The notes: generated by a model not told the origin, from the letters alone. Shown: positions 25,287-33,187, counted from the first letter of the stretch. The stretch is 43,498 nucleotides of DNA from UBA4285 sp050944355 (GCA_050944355.1 JBMNQX010000014.1:1-43498), one strand, 5' to 3'. Made by a program: numbers and translations.

Positions 25287-26195
25287 CTAAAACTCCAAAT
25301 CATCATTGCGGATGACTTTGGTAACAATCGTATATACAATGACGATGAATGCCGCAAGCATCACACCGATAGCAGAAGCCATTCCTGCATTCCTTGTCAC
25401 ATTTCCGGAACTCTCGACACCAAAGAGCTTGTCATACATATAGACCATGGGAACCACTGTGGAAGTATCCGTTGTAAGCGGAGAAAACAGCTTTGTCCAT
25501 GTAAAGAACCCGGACACGCTGATTGTCCACATGATGATATTCGTACGAAAAATTCCTTTCAGAAGAGGACAAGTGATATGGAAGAACGATTGTGTCTTGG
25601 TAGCGCCGTCAATAGCTGCCGCCTCATAATATTCTGGGTTGATCCGTTCAAGACCGCTTATCCAAATCAGCATGAAATGCCCTATCATACCAAAGCAATA
25701 TGAAAACAGCAGGCTCCAGAATTTGTGATCGGAATCCAGCCATTGTGTATTCGCAAGAGCATCAAGATGAAGAGCACGGAAAAGACTGGTCAGAAAACCG
25801 TAGGACGAATTAAAAACGTACTGAATCCACATGGTTGCCATCGCTACTGAGCTGATGACATTCGGCAGATAGATTGCTGCCTGAAAAAATTTCTTGCCCT
25901 TGACTCCATTCTTCAGAATGACCGCGAGCAGCAAGGAAAAGGACAATGTTACTGCTCCACCGATCACAAAAATCTTCAACAGATTTATCCATGATGTTCG
26001 GTAAAGCGGGGTATTCATAAGAGTGACGTAGTTTGAGAAACCAGTAAACTCCCAGTCACTGAATGGATCTGTGATATTGACTATTGTGAAGAAACTCATA
26101 AAAATTGTCCGTACAACCGGATAGAGAAAGGTCAGGAAGAAAATGATCGTGGCCGGAAGTACAAACGCAATAATCATACTTCGATTTCTTTTCAT
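25287..26195 (-). CDS. carbohydrate ABC transporter permease (MalF/UgpA, CUT1 type)
   Basis: A 302-residue membrane protein with about six helices. It opens MKRNRSMIIAFVLPATIIFFL and has the EAA loop YYEAAAIDGATKTQSFFHITCP. I use the ATG at 26195, because GGGAGAAC lies six bases upstream, and the longer open frame would begin inside a perfect hairpin. It forms the channel with the MalG-type partner downstream. The hairpin between this gene and the binding-protein gene may lower permease expression relative to the receptor. Confidence 0.92.
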   Translation of the reverse strand: MKRNRSMIIAFVLPATIIFFLTFLYPVVRTIFMSFFTIVNITDPFSDWEFTGFSNYVTLMNTPLYRTSWINLLKIFVIGGAVTLSFSLLLAVILKNGVKGKKFFQAAIYLPNVISSVAMATMWIQYVFNSSYGFLTSLFRALHLDALANTQWLDSDHKFWSLLFSYCFGMIGHFMLIWISGLERINPEYYEAAAIDGATKTQSFFHITCPLLKGIFRTNIIMWTISVSGFFTWTKLFSPLTTDTSTVVPMVYMYDKLFGVESSGNVTRNAGMASAIGVMLAAFIVIVYTIVTKVIRNDDLEF

Positions 26196-26213
26196 AATTA
26201 TGTTCTCCCGAAA

Positions 26214-26244
26214 GATGTGGGCATTCATTCAGGATGCCCACATC
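26214..26244 (-). promoter_or_regulatory. 11-bp hairpin between binding-protein and permease genes
   Basis: GATGTGGGCAT (26214-26224) and ATGCCCACATC (26234-26244) pair perfectly around a 9-base loop. There is no U run, so it is more likely an mRNA-end or stabilising hairpin than a full terminator. Such structures after receptor genes commonly help set a high receptor-to-permease ratio. Confidence 0.65.
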
Positions 26245-26331
26245 TTATTGGTAATCCGATATTCTGCTCTATTTGCAAGGATAAGAAAATCCTTCTACAG
26301 AACAGGATATTTTCTCGGTTTGTCAGATCAG

Positions 26332-27696
26332 TTATTGAGCAGACGCCGATTCCATATTGGAGACAAACTCTTCAGCGGTAATACTGCCGCTGTACAGTTT
26401 CAGAAGGTTTTCCTTCAGAGCCGGTGTAATATCGGAATTTGTCTCAAGTCCACCGGAAACCATGAAAATTTCTGTGCAGTTGTCCATGTAAGGCTTGACA
26501 TCAGCGAGCTGCTCCGGCCAAGAAGTATTGTTGACATCTGCCGGAAGAGAGAGACTCTCTTCGGATAATTTTTCGTCCCATTCACCACGGGTAATCTTCT
26601 CAATCAAGGCAAATGCCGCTTCCGGATTTACGCAGTTTGCAGGAATGGCATAGCTCTGGCAGCCCAAAACCATGGCTTCCTCACCATTTACTCCATCTTC
26701 AAGCGTAGGATAATTGAACATGCCCCAGCGGAAGCTGTCTCCTGTGATATTCTTTGTCTCATTTACAATATAGGTTCCGCCAAAATACATTGCTGCCTGA
26801 CCTGTAGCAAATTCCGTATTCTGACCAGTCGGCCATGTATTTGCACTGACTTTTGAGGAAATATAGCCCTTCGAAGCAAGATCCTGATAAGCCTGAGCTG
26901 TTTCAAGGACTTTTGGATCATCCCAGTTTCCTTCTTGCGCGACTGCCTTTGATGCATCGCCACCCATCAGTCTTGCCAGATGAACTCCAAAAGGCTGCAT
27001 GCAGTATGCATCATCTGTTGTAATCGGAGTAATTCCCGCATCTTTCAGTTTCTGGCAGGCGTCCAGGAACTGGTCCCATGTTTCCGGAACTTCCGTTATA
27101 CCGGCCTTATCGAACAGATCCTTATTGTAAAGCCAAAGATTTGCACGCATCTGATAAGGAATTTCGTAGAGCTTTCCATCACTGGAATAGCCGCGGCAAA
27201 GCGACATCAGAACCGGGTTCGTATCCTTCTCATAGTCATGTTCCTTTACAAGATCCTCCAGGCACATGATTCGGTCGCCATAATTTGCCTTGTTGGCGTT
27301 TGATTCAAAAAGATCGACCTACTGTCCGGCATCCAGTGCAGGAATGAGTCCCTCCCGTATTCCGGATCTGCCCTTGAACTGCAGATCAACTGTGCATCCG
27401 GTTTCTTCTTCGAATTCCTTGACCATATCAGCAATTACAATTCCCTGGGGTTCCGTTGATTCCCAACACGACCAATAAACCAGTGATACACCGCTGAAGT
27501 CCTGAGTCTTTTCTGCTGATGTAGAAGCACTTCCCGTCGAAGTACTGCTGCTCTTTTCAGATGTTGAGGACGTTTGCTGAGATGTTGAACTGCCAGTTGT
27601 CCCTGAACTGCTGCTTCCGCATCCTGACAGCATAGCTGCTGTCATTACTCCGCAGAGAAGCAGACTCCCTGCTGTACGAATATTTCTGGTTTTCAT
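26332..27696 (-). pseudogene. sugar-binding lipoprotein of the CUT1 transporter, interrupted by an in-frame TAG
   Basis: Residues 1-125 give a lipoprotein start (lipobox LSGC, then a Ser/Thr linker) and the first part of an SBP_bac_1 domain ending IPALDAGQ. The next codon is TAG at 27319-27321, and the same frame continues VDLFESNANKANYGDRI into 311 more residues of clear binding-protein sequence, such as PYQMRANLWLYNKDLFDKAG. There is no frameshift. Read through, the product would be about 454 residues, normal for the family. One base change from AAG, GAG or CAG explains the stop. AAGGAGG precedes the ATG, 12 bases after lacI. Sequencing error, recent nonsense mutation or suppression are all possible; TAG is an ordinary stop elsewhere (40741). 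Confidence 0.85.
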
Positions 27697-27708
27697 TTAA
27701 AATCCTCC

Positions 27709-28791
27709 TTATTTGTTTTGTCTAACCTCGAAGCTGTCATAGCAGCTCACATTGCTTTTAAAAATCACGTCAATCGGCGTCGTAATATTTCCAGGAAGTT
27801 CAAGATTCTTTACCGCTGTATTGACAAGAATTTTCATTCCGATATAACCCTTTGTGTAAGCTCCCTGATTGATGACGGCAGTAATTCTTCCGGTACTTAG
27901 AAGTTCCTTGGTAAGATCATAAAAGTCAGTTCCTATAATTCTGACCTTGTCTTTCATTCCTGACATTTCAACTGCATTTACAAATGGCAGATTGTCATGC
28001 GAGTTCAGCGCATAGCACGCAACCGTATCTGGATTCTCCACAAGCGCATCCAATATACTTTTCTGGGTGATCTTATACTGCTCAGGTTTGTAATAACCGG
28101 GAACAATCACCGGCTTTAAGTTCGGCTTATTCTCCTTCAGATAGGACAGGAAACTTTTTAATTTGTTTACATGGAGCACGGAATCTTTGCGTCCCTCTGT
28201 AACAATTACTTTCCCCTTCTCCGGTGTTGTCAGAGCAACCAGTTCTCCCGCTACGGTTCCGATCGTCTTCTCGTTAGGCGGAATGCAGCAAATTCCTTCC
28301 GGTTCCTTGATGCTGTCGTCAATAACTACTGTAGCAAGCCCTTGTGCAATGAGTCGCTGCAGCTGAAGAAGGAAAGATGCATTCCGTGTATAGGAAAATG
28401 TCAGTACCCCTGCATAAGTTCCTTTCTGATCGGCGATGCTCTTCAGCTGTTCGCACTGCTCTTTTTCATCCCTGCAGACGAAGGAATCGATAGCAATGTT
28501 CAATGATTTCATGGCACTAAAGCAATCATTCACACCTTCCCAAAAATATTCGTAGTATACCTTGTCATCTGTTGGCAGGATTATTGCGAAATATGTTTTC
28601 TTTTTCCGTATGCTCGAAGCTGCATAATTGAACTGATATCCCATTTCCTTTGAAGTCTTGAGAATTTTTGCGCGGAGCTCATCACTGACACCTTCTTTTC
28701 CACTCAGCGCCCTGTGAACAGAAACAGCCGACACGCCAAGCTTTTTCGCAATATCTTTTGTAGTTACCGAGCTCTCTTTTCTCCCGCCCAT
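27709..28791 (-). CDS. LacI-family transcriptional regulator
   Basis: A 360-residue regulator with an N-terminal LacI helix-turn-helix (TTKDIAKKLGVSAVSVHRAL, about residues 10-29) and hinge helix. The periplasmic-binding-type ligand domain follows (from about residue 65). It is the first gene of the AT-rich sugar operon and ends 12 bases before the binding-protein gene, so it is probably autoregulated with the operon. AGGAGATC precedes the ATG. It likely senses an intermediate of uronate/fucose oligosaccharide breakdown. The ligand cannot be told from sequence. Confidence 0.92.
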   Translation of the reverse strand: MGGRKESSVTTKDIAKKLGVSAVSVHRALSGKEGVSDELRAKILKTSKEMGYQFNYAASSIRKKKTYFAIILPTDDKVYYEYFWEGVNDCFSAMKSLNIAIDSFVCRDEKEQCEQLKSIADQKGTYAGVLTFSYTRNASFLLQLQRLIAQGLATVVIDDSIKEPEGICCIPPNEKTIGTVAGELVALTTPEKGKVIVTEGRKDSVLHVNKLKSFLSYLKENKPNLKPVIVPGYYKPEQYKITQKSILDALVENPDTVACYALNSHDNLPFVNAVEMSGMKDKVRIIGTDFYDLTKELLSTGRITAVINQGAYTKGYIGMKILVNTAVKNLELPGNITTPIDVIFKSNVSCYDSFEVRQNK

Positions 28792-28835
28792 GTTGTGATC
28801 TCCTAAGGCTTGTTCAGTTCCGATTGGTAGGTTAT

Positions 28836-28866
28836 CGTTACCGTTATCGTTTACGTTAACGTTTAC
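28836..28866 (-). promoter_or_regulatory. tandem hexamer array upstream of lacI, candidate operator
   Basis: Five consecutive hexamers CGTTAC, CGTTAT, CGTTTA, CGTTAA and CGTTTA run from 28836 to 28865. The centre contains the perfect palindrome ACGTTAACGT, the kind of CG-centred or near-centred dyad bound by LacI-type repressors. About 40 bases upstream on the minus strand, TTGACA (28904-28909) could be the -35 box, but the matching -10 (TACCTT) is poor. The position, 45 bases before the lacI start, fits autoregulation. Confidence 0.5.
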
Positions 28867-29192
28867 TATTCTTTAATAAAAAGGTACAACTTTATTTTCA
28901 TTATGTCAATGGTTTTTGTGAAATAAATGTGTTTATAGAAAAAATGAGAGCCATAAAATGGTATTTATGATCATTTTATATTGGCAAAATTATATAAATA
29001 TTGTGTAATATGACCATAGGTGAAATAGCTTCTTTTCAGCAATGATGAGAAAACTGAATGTCAGAAACAGCTGCAGCGATTATTATATTCATCTTCCTGG
29101 CTAGGAAGATCACAATGCGTCTGATCGCGTCAATAAACTGGTCTGCCATCGCCGTGTTTACTGAGTTGCTTTTATCTATGGTCGACAAAGGG
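28867..29192. other. AT-rich intergenic stretch at the island edge
   Basis: About 330 bases without a convincing gene. They hold the probable lacI promoter (28881-28909) and a perfect inverted repeat ATCTTCC-N6-GGAAGAT (29091-29110). Short open frames on both strands have no ribosome sites: 61 residues on plus from 29058, and 37 residues on minus at 29036-29149. The left part is markedly AT-rich and matches the composition of the island. Confidence 0.5.
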
Positions 29193-29296
29193 CAACGGGA
29201 TGAAAAGCTAACAGCTCATCCCATTGCCCCACTAAGATTTTGATTTTCAGGTGCCGGGAAGCATCGGGGAAGCAAGTTTAGGGCTCATCCCGATGC
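29193..29296 (+). repeat. two 35-nt palindromic units at the right edge of the AT-rich island
   Basis: Units at 29193-29227 (CAACGGGATGA paired with TCATCCCATTG, extended by flanking GGG/CCC to 14 bp with one mismatch) and 29262-29296 (CATCGGG paired with CCCGATG). The second shares GAAGCAAGTTTAGGGCTCAT with the first unit of the array at 18614. The spacer TTTTCAGGTGCCGGG also recurs at 18908-18922. The same family therefore borders both sides of the island. Confidence 0.75.
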
Positions 29297-29335
29297 CTCG
29301 CCCGATTTCCGTGCACGAAAAACAGAACCCACGCC

Positions 29336-30181
29336 TCATTTCCTTCTCTGCAGCGCTGCCCGAAGCAGGTGTTCGGCGAGCACGCTGGTCGTCACGCTCC
29401 CGACGCCTCGCGGCACCGGCGTGAGCCCGTCCGCTTTTCCGGACTCTCTCACGGTCTCGGCGTCCACATCGCCGCACAGCCTGCCGGCCGCATCCACGTT
29501 GATGCCGACGTCAATCACAGCCGCGCCCGGCTTGATGAAATCCGCCTTTACCGTGCCGGCGTGTCCGGCCGCCGCAACCAGAATGTCGGCCTGCCGGCAT
29601 TCCGCTGCGAGATCCGTTGTCTTTGTATGCGTGACGGTCACCGTCGCGTCAGCTCCGAGGAGCAGCATCGCCAGCGGCTTCCCGATAACTGTGCTCCGGC
29701 CCACGACGACCGCTTTCTTTCCTCTCAGATTGTATTTGTAGAAAGAAAGAATCTTCATGACCGCCTCGGCTGTGCAGGGCGCGAAACCGCTTGTATCTCC
29801 CGTGAAAATCTTTGCCTGATTGACCGGACTGATTCCGTCCAGGTCTTTTTCCGGATCGATAAGAGAGGCAATCCGCCTTTGATTAAGACTCTTCGGAAGA
29901 GGACAGAACAGAAGGATTCCGTCTGTGTCAGACTCCTGGTTTGCCTGCCGCACCGCTGACTCGAAATCTGCCTCGCCGATATTCTCCGGAAAAGTCCGCA
30001 CCTCGGCCTCAAAGCCGCACTTCTTCATGCGGGCAAGTGCGCCTCTTTCATAAGAAAGATCATCCGGCCGCGCTCCGATCCTGAGGATCACGAGTTTCGG
30101 CGTGACGCTAAGAGCCTCCGCTTTCTCTCTGATCTGTTTCGTGATGGCATCCGCCACCGGCTTTCCAAGCAATTCCCGCAT
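29336..30181 (-). CDS. folD: methylenetetrahydrofolate dehydrogenase of the FolD family, cyclohydrolase residues replaced
   Basis: A 281-residue FolD-fold protein with the NAD(P)-binding motif VVVGRSTVIGKPLAMLLL and the C-terminal TPVPRGVGSVTT. Counted against E. coli FolD, the catalytic Lys of the YxxxK motif is Ala here (Y44, A48 in SYERGALARMKK). The Gln of LVQLPLP is Phe (F92 in GILLFCPLP), while the Asp of KDLDG (D115) remains. Loss of the Lys and Gln is expected to abolish cyclohydrolase but can leave the dehydrogenase. fchA, a separate cyclohydrolase, lies 61 bases upstream in the same operon, which fits a split of the two steps. AGGTGGA precedes the ATG. Confidence 0.92.
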   Translation of the reverse strand: MRELLGKPVADAITKQIREKAEALSVTPKLVILRIGARPDDLSYERGALARMKKCGFEAEVRTFPENIGEADFESAVRQANQESDTDGILLFCPLPKSLNQRRIASLIDPEKDLDGISPVNQAKIFTGDTSGFAPCTAEAVMKILSFYKYNLRGKKAVVVGRSTVIGKPLAMLLLGADATVTVTHTKTTDLAAECRQADILVAAAGHAGTVKADFIKPGAAVIDVGINVDAAGRLCGDVDAETVRESGKADGLTPVPRGVGSVTTSVLAEHLLRAALQRRK

Positions 30182-30242
30182 CTTAAAAATCCACCTTCTG
30201 ATCTTCCGAGCCGACTCACTCTCTGAAATCGCCGGAAGCTAT

Positions 30243-30950
30243 TCACTCTCTGATTTCCGCCAGAACTTTCTCAAAGATCTGATCGGACAGTTCGTTTCCT
30301 TCCTTCATCAGCTGATCGGCCTCTGCTTTCTGACGGTCTGCCGCTTCTCTGTCTTTCATCGACTTGACGTTGATGTAGACATTGAGCGATGCGGCGGAAA
30401 GCGCCGCGCCGGCGAGCTTCGCGCCCGCTCCCGCGTCGCTCACAGCCATCCGGCTCCCGATTTCGCCTGCGCGCCCGATCAGGTGAAGCGCCTGCAGGCT
30501 GAGACGCATAATCTCAAGCGGCGGCTCGTTCGCCCTGATGAGTGCCGCGTCAAGAGCGGCGTCTTTGGCCTCTTGTTCTTCCACCGTCGCGTGCGGAAGT
30601 TTATACGCCGCCAGAAGCGGAAGAAAACTTTCCGCGTCCTTGTCCGCGCAGGAAAGAAGCTGACGGGCCACTTCCTTCAGATCGGCCGTCAGTTTCTCAA
30701 GTTCATCCTGCCTGTCGGCGTATTTCTTTTTCCCGATCGCAAGGCTCGCCGTCATGTTGCCGAGCGCCGCGCCCAGTGCCGCCGCGACCGCGGAGGCGCC
30801 GCCGCCGCCCGGAACCGGATCCCGTCCGGACAGCTTTTCGGTGAAGCCGGCAATCGTCAGCGAAGCCATCGAAGTTTCAGTTTTCTGATCTCTTTCCCCG
30901 TTCTGACTCATTTCTGCTGTATCTGTCATACTCCCCGGACTCCTGCCCAT
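30243..30950 (-). CDS. fchA: methenyltetrahydrofolate cyclohydrolase / formiminotransferase-cyclodeaminase-like (FchA)
   Basis: A 235-residue, mostly helical protein of the FTCD C-terminal domain family. The signature DPVPGGGGASAVAAALGAALGNM is at about residues 44-66. It converts methenyl- to formyl-tetrahydrofolate, or cyclodeaminates formimino-THF. The residues before MASLTIAGFTEKLSG are not conserved in the family, so the true start may be at M8 or M28. ATG at 30950 has AGGACATTAA in front and is used here. It precedes folD in one operon. Confidence 0.88.
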   Translation of the reverse strand: MGRSPGSMTDTAEMSQNGERDQKTETSMASLTIAGFTEKLSGRDPVPGGGGASAVAAALGAALGNMTASLAIGKKKYADRQDELEKLTADLKEVARQLLSCADKDAESFLPLLAAYKLPHATVEEQEAKDAALDAALIRANEPPLEIMRLSLQALHLIGRAGEIGSRMAVSDAGAGAKLAGAALSAASLNVYINVKSMKDREAADRQKAEADQLMKEGNELSDQIFEKVLAEIRE

Positions 30951-31090
30951 TTAATGTCCTGTGAGCACAAGCCCCTTAAATTCCTCCCGGGATCGCGCCC
31001 CTGTGATTCTTACAGGCGCGGCCGTATCGTTTTTCCTGTTTTTGTGTTTAATGAATTCCGGACCGCCGCCCGAGCATCAATTTCATATGT

Positions 31091-31164
31091 CGGCCATGTG
31101 TACCGGCACATTTGTCATCCGATTCATTTGCCGGCCATGTGTACCGGCCGCATTTGTCATCCGA
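31091..31164 (+). repeat. direct duplication covering the 3' end of the ANTAR gene
   Basis: 31091-31122 and 31132-31164 are nearly identical 32-33-base copies, starting CGGCCATGTGTACCGGC and ending CATTTGTCATCCGA, 41 bases apart. Their differences are one indel and one base. The second copy contains the last codon and stop of the ANTAR gene, so the duplicated piece sits just downstream of the gene, between it and fchA. Confidence 0.7.
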
Positions 31165-31702
31165 GAAAGGTCAGAACCATCCGGGCGGACTCGACCAGGG
31201 TGTTGCCGCTGTCCATGCTGCATTTCTGGATGTACCGGAACGCCTCCGGCTCCGTCATGTGATTGTGCTCCATGAGGGCCGCTTTCGCCTCGTCGATAAT
31301 CTTCTGTTCCTCAGGCGTCCGCTGCCTGGGTGTGCTTCTTGCCTTTTTCCTCCGCCGGATCTGCTGAGAGAGCATCATCTCGACCGTGTCGAGCAGTTCG
31401 CTGGCCGCAAGCGGCATCTTCAGACACATGACTCCTTCCGCGGCGCATTCTTCGACGTGCACGCCGCTCGTGATCACGAGAAGGCCGAAACTTTTTGGCT
31501 TGTACTCGTTCAGTTCGGAAAAGAGCATCCCGTCGCCCAGCCGGTACCCGGAGATAATCAGGCCGTCAGACAGAATGTCGGCGCGGGTCACGGCGCGGGT
31601 GCCGCTCGTACAGGCTTCCGCCTGATAGCCGTTCTTCACAAGCAGATTCTTAAGTGCTTTCGCTTCCTCGAGCTTCGGAAAGGCCACAATGAGTACTGCC
31701 AT
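31157..31702 (-). CDS. ANTAR-domain RNA-binding regulator with a degenerate receiver
   Basis: A 181-residue protein. The N-terminal 110 residues resemble a response-regulator receiver, but the acidic pair is absent (VLIVAFPK) and the phosphoacceptor position reads GLIISGYRLGDG without Asp. The switch Lys (CLKMPL) is kept. The C-terminal ANTAR domain (about 125-181) contains AKAALMEHNHMTEPEAFRYIQK, which in this family binds tandem RNA hairpins and prevents termination. It lies 21 bases after glnA, a common clostridial arrangement, so it probably controls nitrogen genes at the RNA level without phosphorylation. Confidence 0.88.
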   Translation of the reverse strand: MAVLIVAFPKLEEAKALKNLLVKNGYQAEACTSGTRAVTRADILSDGLIISGYRLGDGMLFSELNEYKPKSFGLLVITSGVHVEECAAEGVMCLKMPLAASELLDTVEMMLSQQIRRRKKARSTPRQRTPEEQKIIDEAKAALMEHNHMTEPEAFRYIQKCSMDSGNTLVESARMVLTFLG

Positions 31703-31723
31703 TTCGCCCGCCTTTCCGGAAGT

Positions 31724-33049
31724 TTAGTATCTGCTGAGATACCGCTCGATTTCCCAGTCGGAAACGTGCCGCGCGTACTCCTTCCACTCCTGTCTCTTCG
31801 CGCGGATGTAGCGGCCGGCGATGTATTCGCCCAGTGCGCCCCTGACCACTTCATCCTTCTCCATCTCGTCGAGAGCTTCGTCGAGCGAAAGCGGGAGCGC
31901 CTGAATCCCCGCCTCAGCGCGCTGCCCGTCGGTCATGTTGTTCGGGTTGCCTTTGACAGGGGCCGGCGGTGTCATCTTCTTTTCGATGCCGTCAAGTCCG
32001 GCCGCGAGGCAGACCGCGAGTGCGAGATACGGGTTGGCTGCGGAATCGGCGCTGCGCAGTTCCACGCGCGTGTTGCTGACGGATCCCGCCGGAATCCGCA
32101 CCAGGGGGCAGCGGTTTTTCTTCGCCCACGCGATGTAAACCGGCGCCTCAAATCCCGGCTGGAACCGCTTGTAGGAATTGACGAGCGGATTGGTCACCGC
32201 CGCCATGCCTCTCGCGTGCGCCATGATGCCGGCCATGAACTGCTTTGCCGTTTCGGACAGGCCGTCCGGATCGTTCGGATCGCCGAAAATGTTCTTGTCT
32301 CCCTTCATCAGAGACATGTTGATGTGCATGCCGCTCCCGGCGCAATCGTTGCGCGGCATCGGCATAAACGTCGCCCACAGTCCATGGCGGCGCGCCAGCG
32401 TCTTGACGGTCAGCTTGAACGTCATGATCTTGTCCGCCATCTGCAGCGCCTCGCCGTAGCGGAAGTCCACCTCGTGCTGGCCCGGCGCCGTCTCGTGATG
32501 CGAGCCCTCGACCTGATAGCCCATCTCCTCGAGATTCATGACGATATCCCGGCGAACATTCTCGCCGAGGTCCGTCGGGCCGAGATCAAAATAGCCCCCG
32601 ACATCTCCCGGCTCCGTCGTCGGTCTGCCTTCCTCGTCCGTGTGGAACAGGAAAAACTCGCACTCCGGGCCGACGTCAAATGTGTAGCCCATCTCGGCCG
32701 CGCGCTTTGTCTGCGCTTTTAAGATCTGCCGCGGATCGCCCGTGAACAGCGTCCCGTCCGGGTTGTACACATTGCAGATCAGCCGCGCCACCTTGCCAGC
32801 CTGCGGTCTCCACGGGAAGATGACAAATGTATCCAGATCCGGCTTCAGATACATGTCCGATTCTTCCTCTCTGGCGTACCCGTCGATGGAAGACCCGTCG
32901 AACATGCACCCGTGCTTCAGGACGTGCGCCATCTGACTTGCCGTGACGGCGACATTCTTGAGCACGCCGAACATATCCGTAAACTGAAGACGCACAAATT
33001 CGACGTCTTCCTCTTCAATCATTTTGAGAATATCTTCTTCCGAATACAA
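31724..33049 (-). CDS. glnA: glutamine synthetase type I
   Basis: A 441-residue GSI that makes glutamine from glutamate, ammonia and ATP. Visible signatures are FDGSSIDGYAREEESDMYL (N-terminal), NDCAGSGMHINMSL (ATP/metal region) and RVELRSADSAANPYLALA. Length and the lack of a long insertion match the GSI-alpha form of Bacillus and clostridia. The start is TTG at 33049, six bases after AGGAG; no in-frame ATG fits. It opens the glnA-ANTAR-fchA-folD group, of which glnA and the ANTAR gene are clearly co-transcribed. Confidence 0.95.
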   Translation of the reverse strand: MYSEEDILKMIEEEDVEFVRLQFTDMFGVLKNVAVTASQMAHVLKHGCMFDGSSIDGYAREEESDMYLKPDLDTFVIFPWRPQAGKVARLICNVYNPDGTLFTGDPRQILKAQTKRAAEMGYTFDVGPECEFFLFHTDEEGRPTTEPGDVGGYFDLGPTDLGENVRRDIVMNLEEMGYQVEGSHHETAPGQHEVDFRYGEALQMADKIMTFKLTVKTLARRHGLWATFMPMPRNDCAGSGMHINMSLMKGDKNIFGDPNDPDGLSETAKQFMAGIMAHARGMAAVTNPLVNSYKRFQPGFEAPVYIAWAKKNRCPLVRIPAGSVSNTRVELRSADSAANPYLALAVCLAAGLDGIEKKMTPPAPVKGNPNNMTDGQRAEAGIQALPLSLDEALDEMEKDEVVRGALGEYIAGRYIRAKRQEWKEYARHVSDWEIERYLSRY

Positions 33050-33063
33050 ACTGAGCTCCTTTC

Positions 33064-33090
33064 CAGGACCAGTTCCTGCGTCCCCGACGC
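33064..33090 (-). promoter_or_regulatory. two adjacent hairpins in the glnA leader
   Basis: On the minus strand, GCGTC-GGG-GACGC (33078-33090) is followed directly by CAGGA-ACTGG-TCCTG (33064-33078), just before the ribosome site of glnA. Tandem hairpins are the class of target recognised by ANTAR proteins. These loops, however, are three and five bases and do not show the typical hexaloop, so this is only a candidate. Confidence 0.35.
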
Positions 33091-33123
33091 TTTAATTGTT
33101 GTCTTCTTTTTGAAAACAAGAGC

Positions 33124-33148
33124 GCCGGAAACCGTCTGTCGTTCCGGC
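33124..33148 (-). terminator. hairpin terminator after gltX
   Basis: GCCGGAA (33124-33130) pairs with TTCCGGC (33142-33148); on the minus strand the stem is followed by GCTCTTGTTTTC. It lies in the 138-base gap between gltX and glnA and probably separates the two transcripts, or acts as an attenuator in the glnA leader. Confidence 0.5.
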
Positions 33149-33187
33149 ACCCCTTTGTGCCTCTGTTTTATCCCGGTTTTTGCCTTT

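Noticed and set aside
27319..27321. TAG as a recoded (pyrrolysine-type) codon
   Set aside because: The host protein is a sugar-binding lipoprotein, not a methyltransferase; no pyl genes are seen, and TAG serves as a normal stop at 40741.
29058..29243. 61-codon plus-strand frame at the island edge
   Set aside because: No ribosome site, it crosses into the 35-nt repeat unit, and it has no resemblance to known proteins.
31112..32722. 536-codon plus-strand open frame
   Set aside because: Antisense shadow of the ANTAR gene and glnA.
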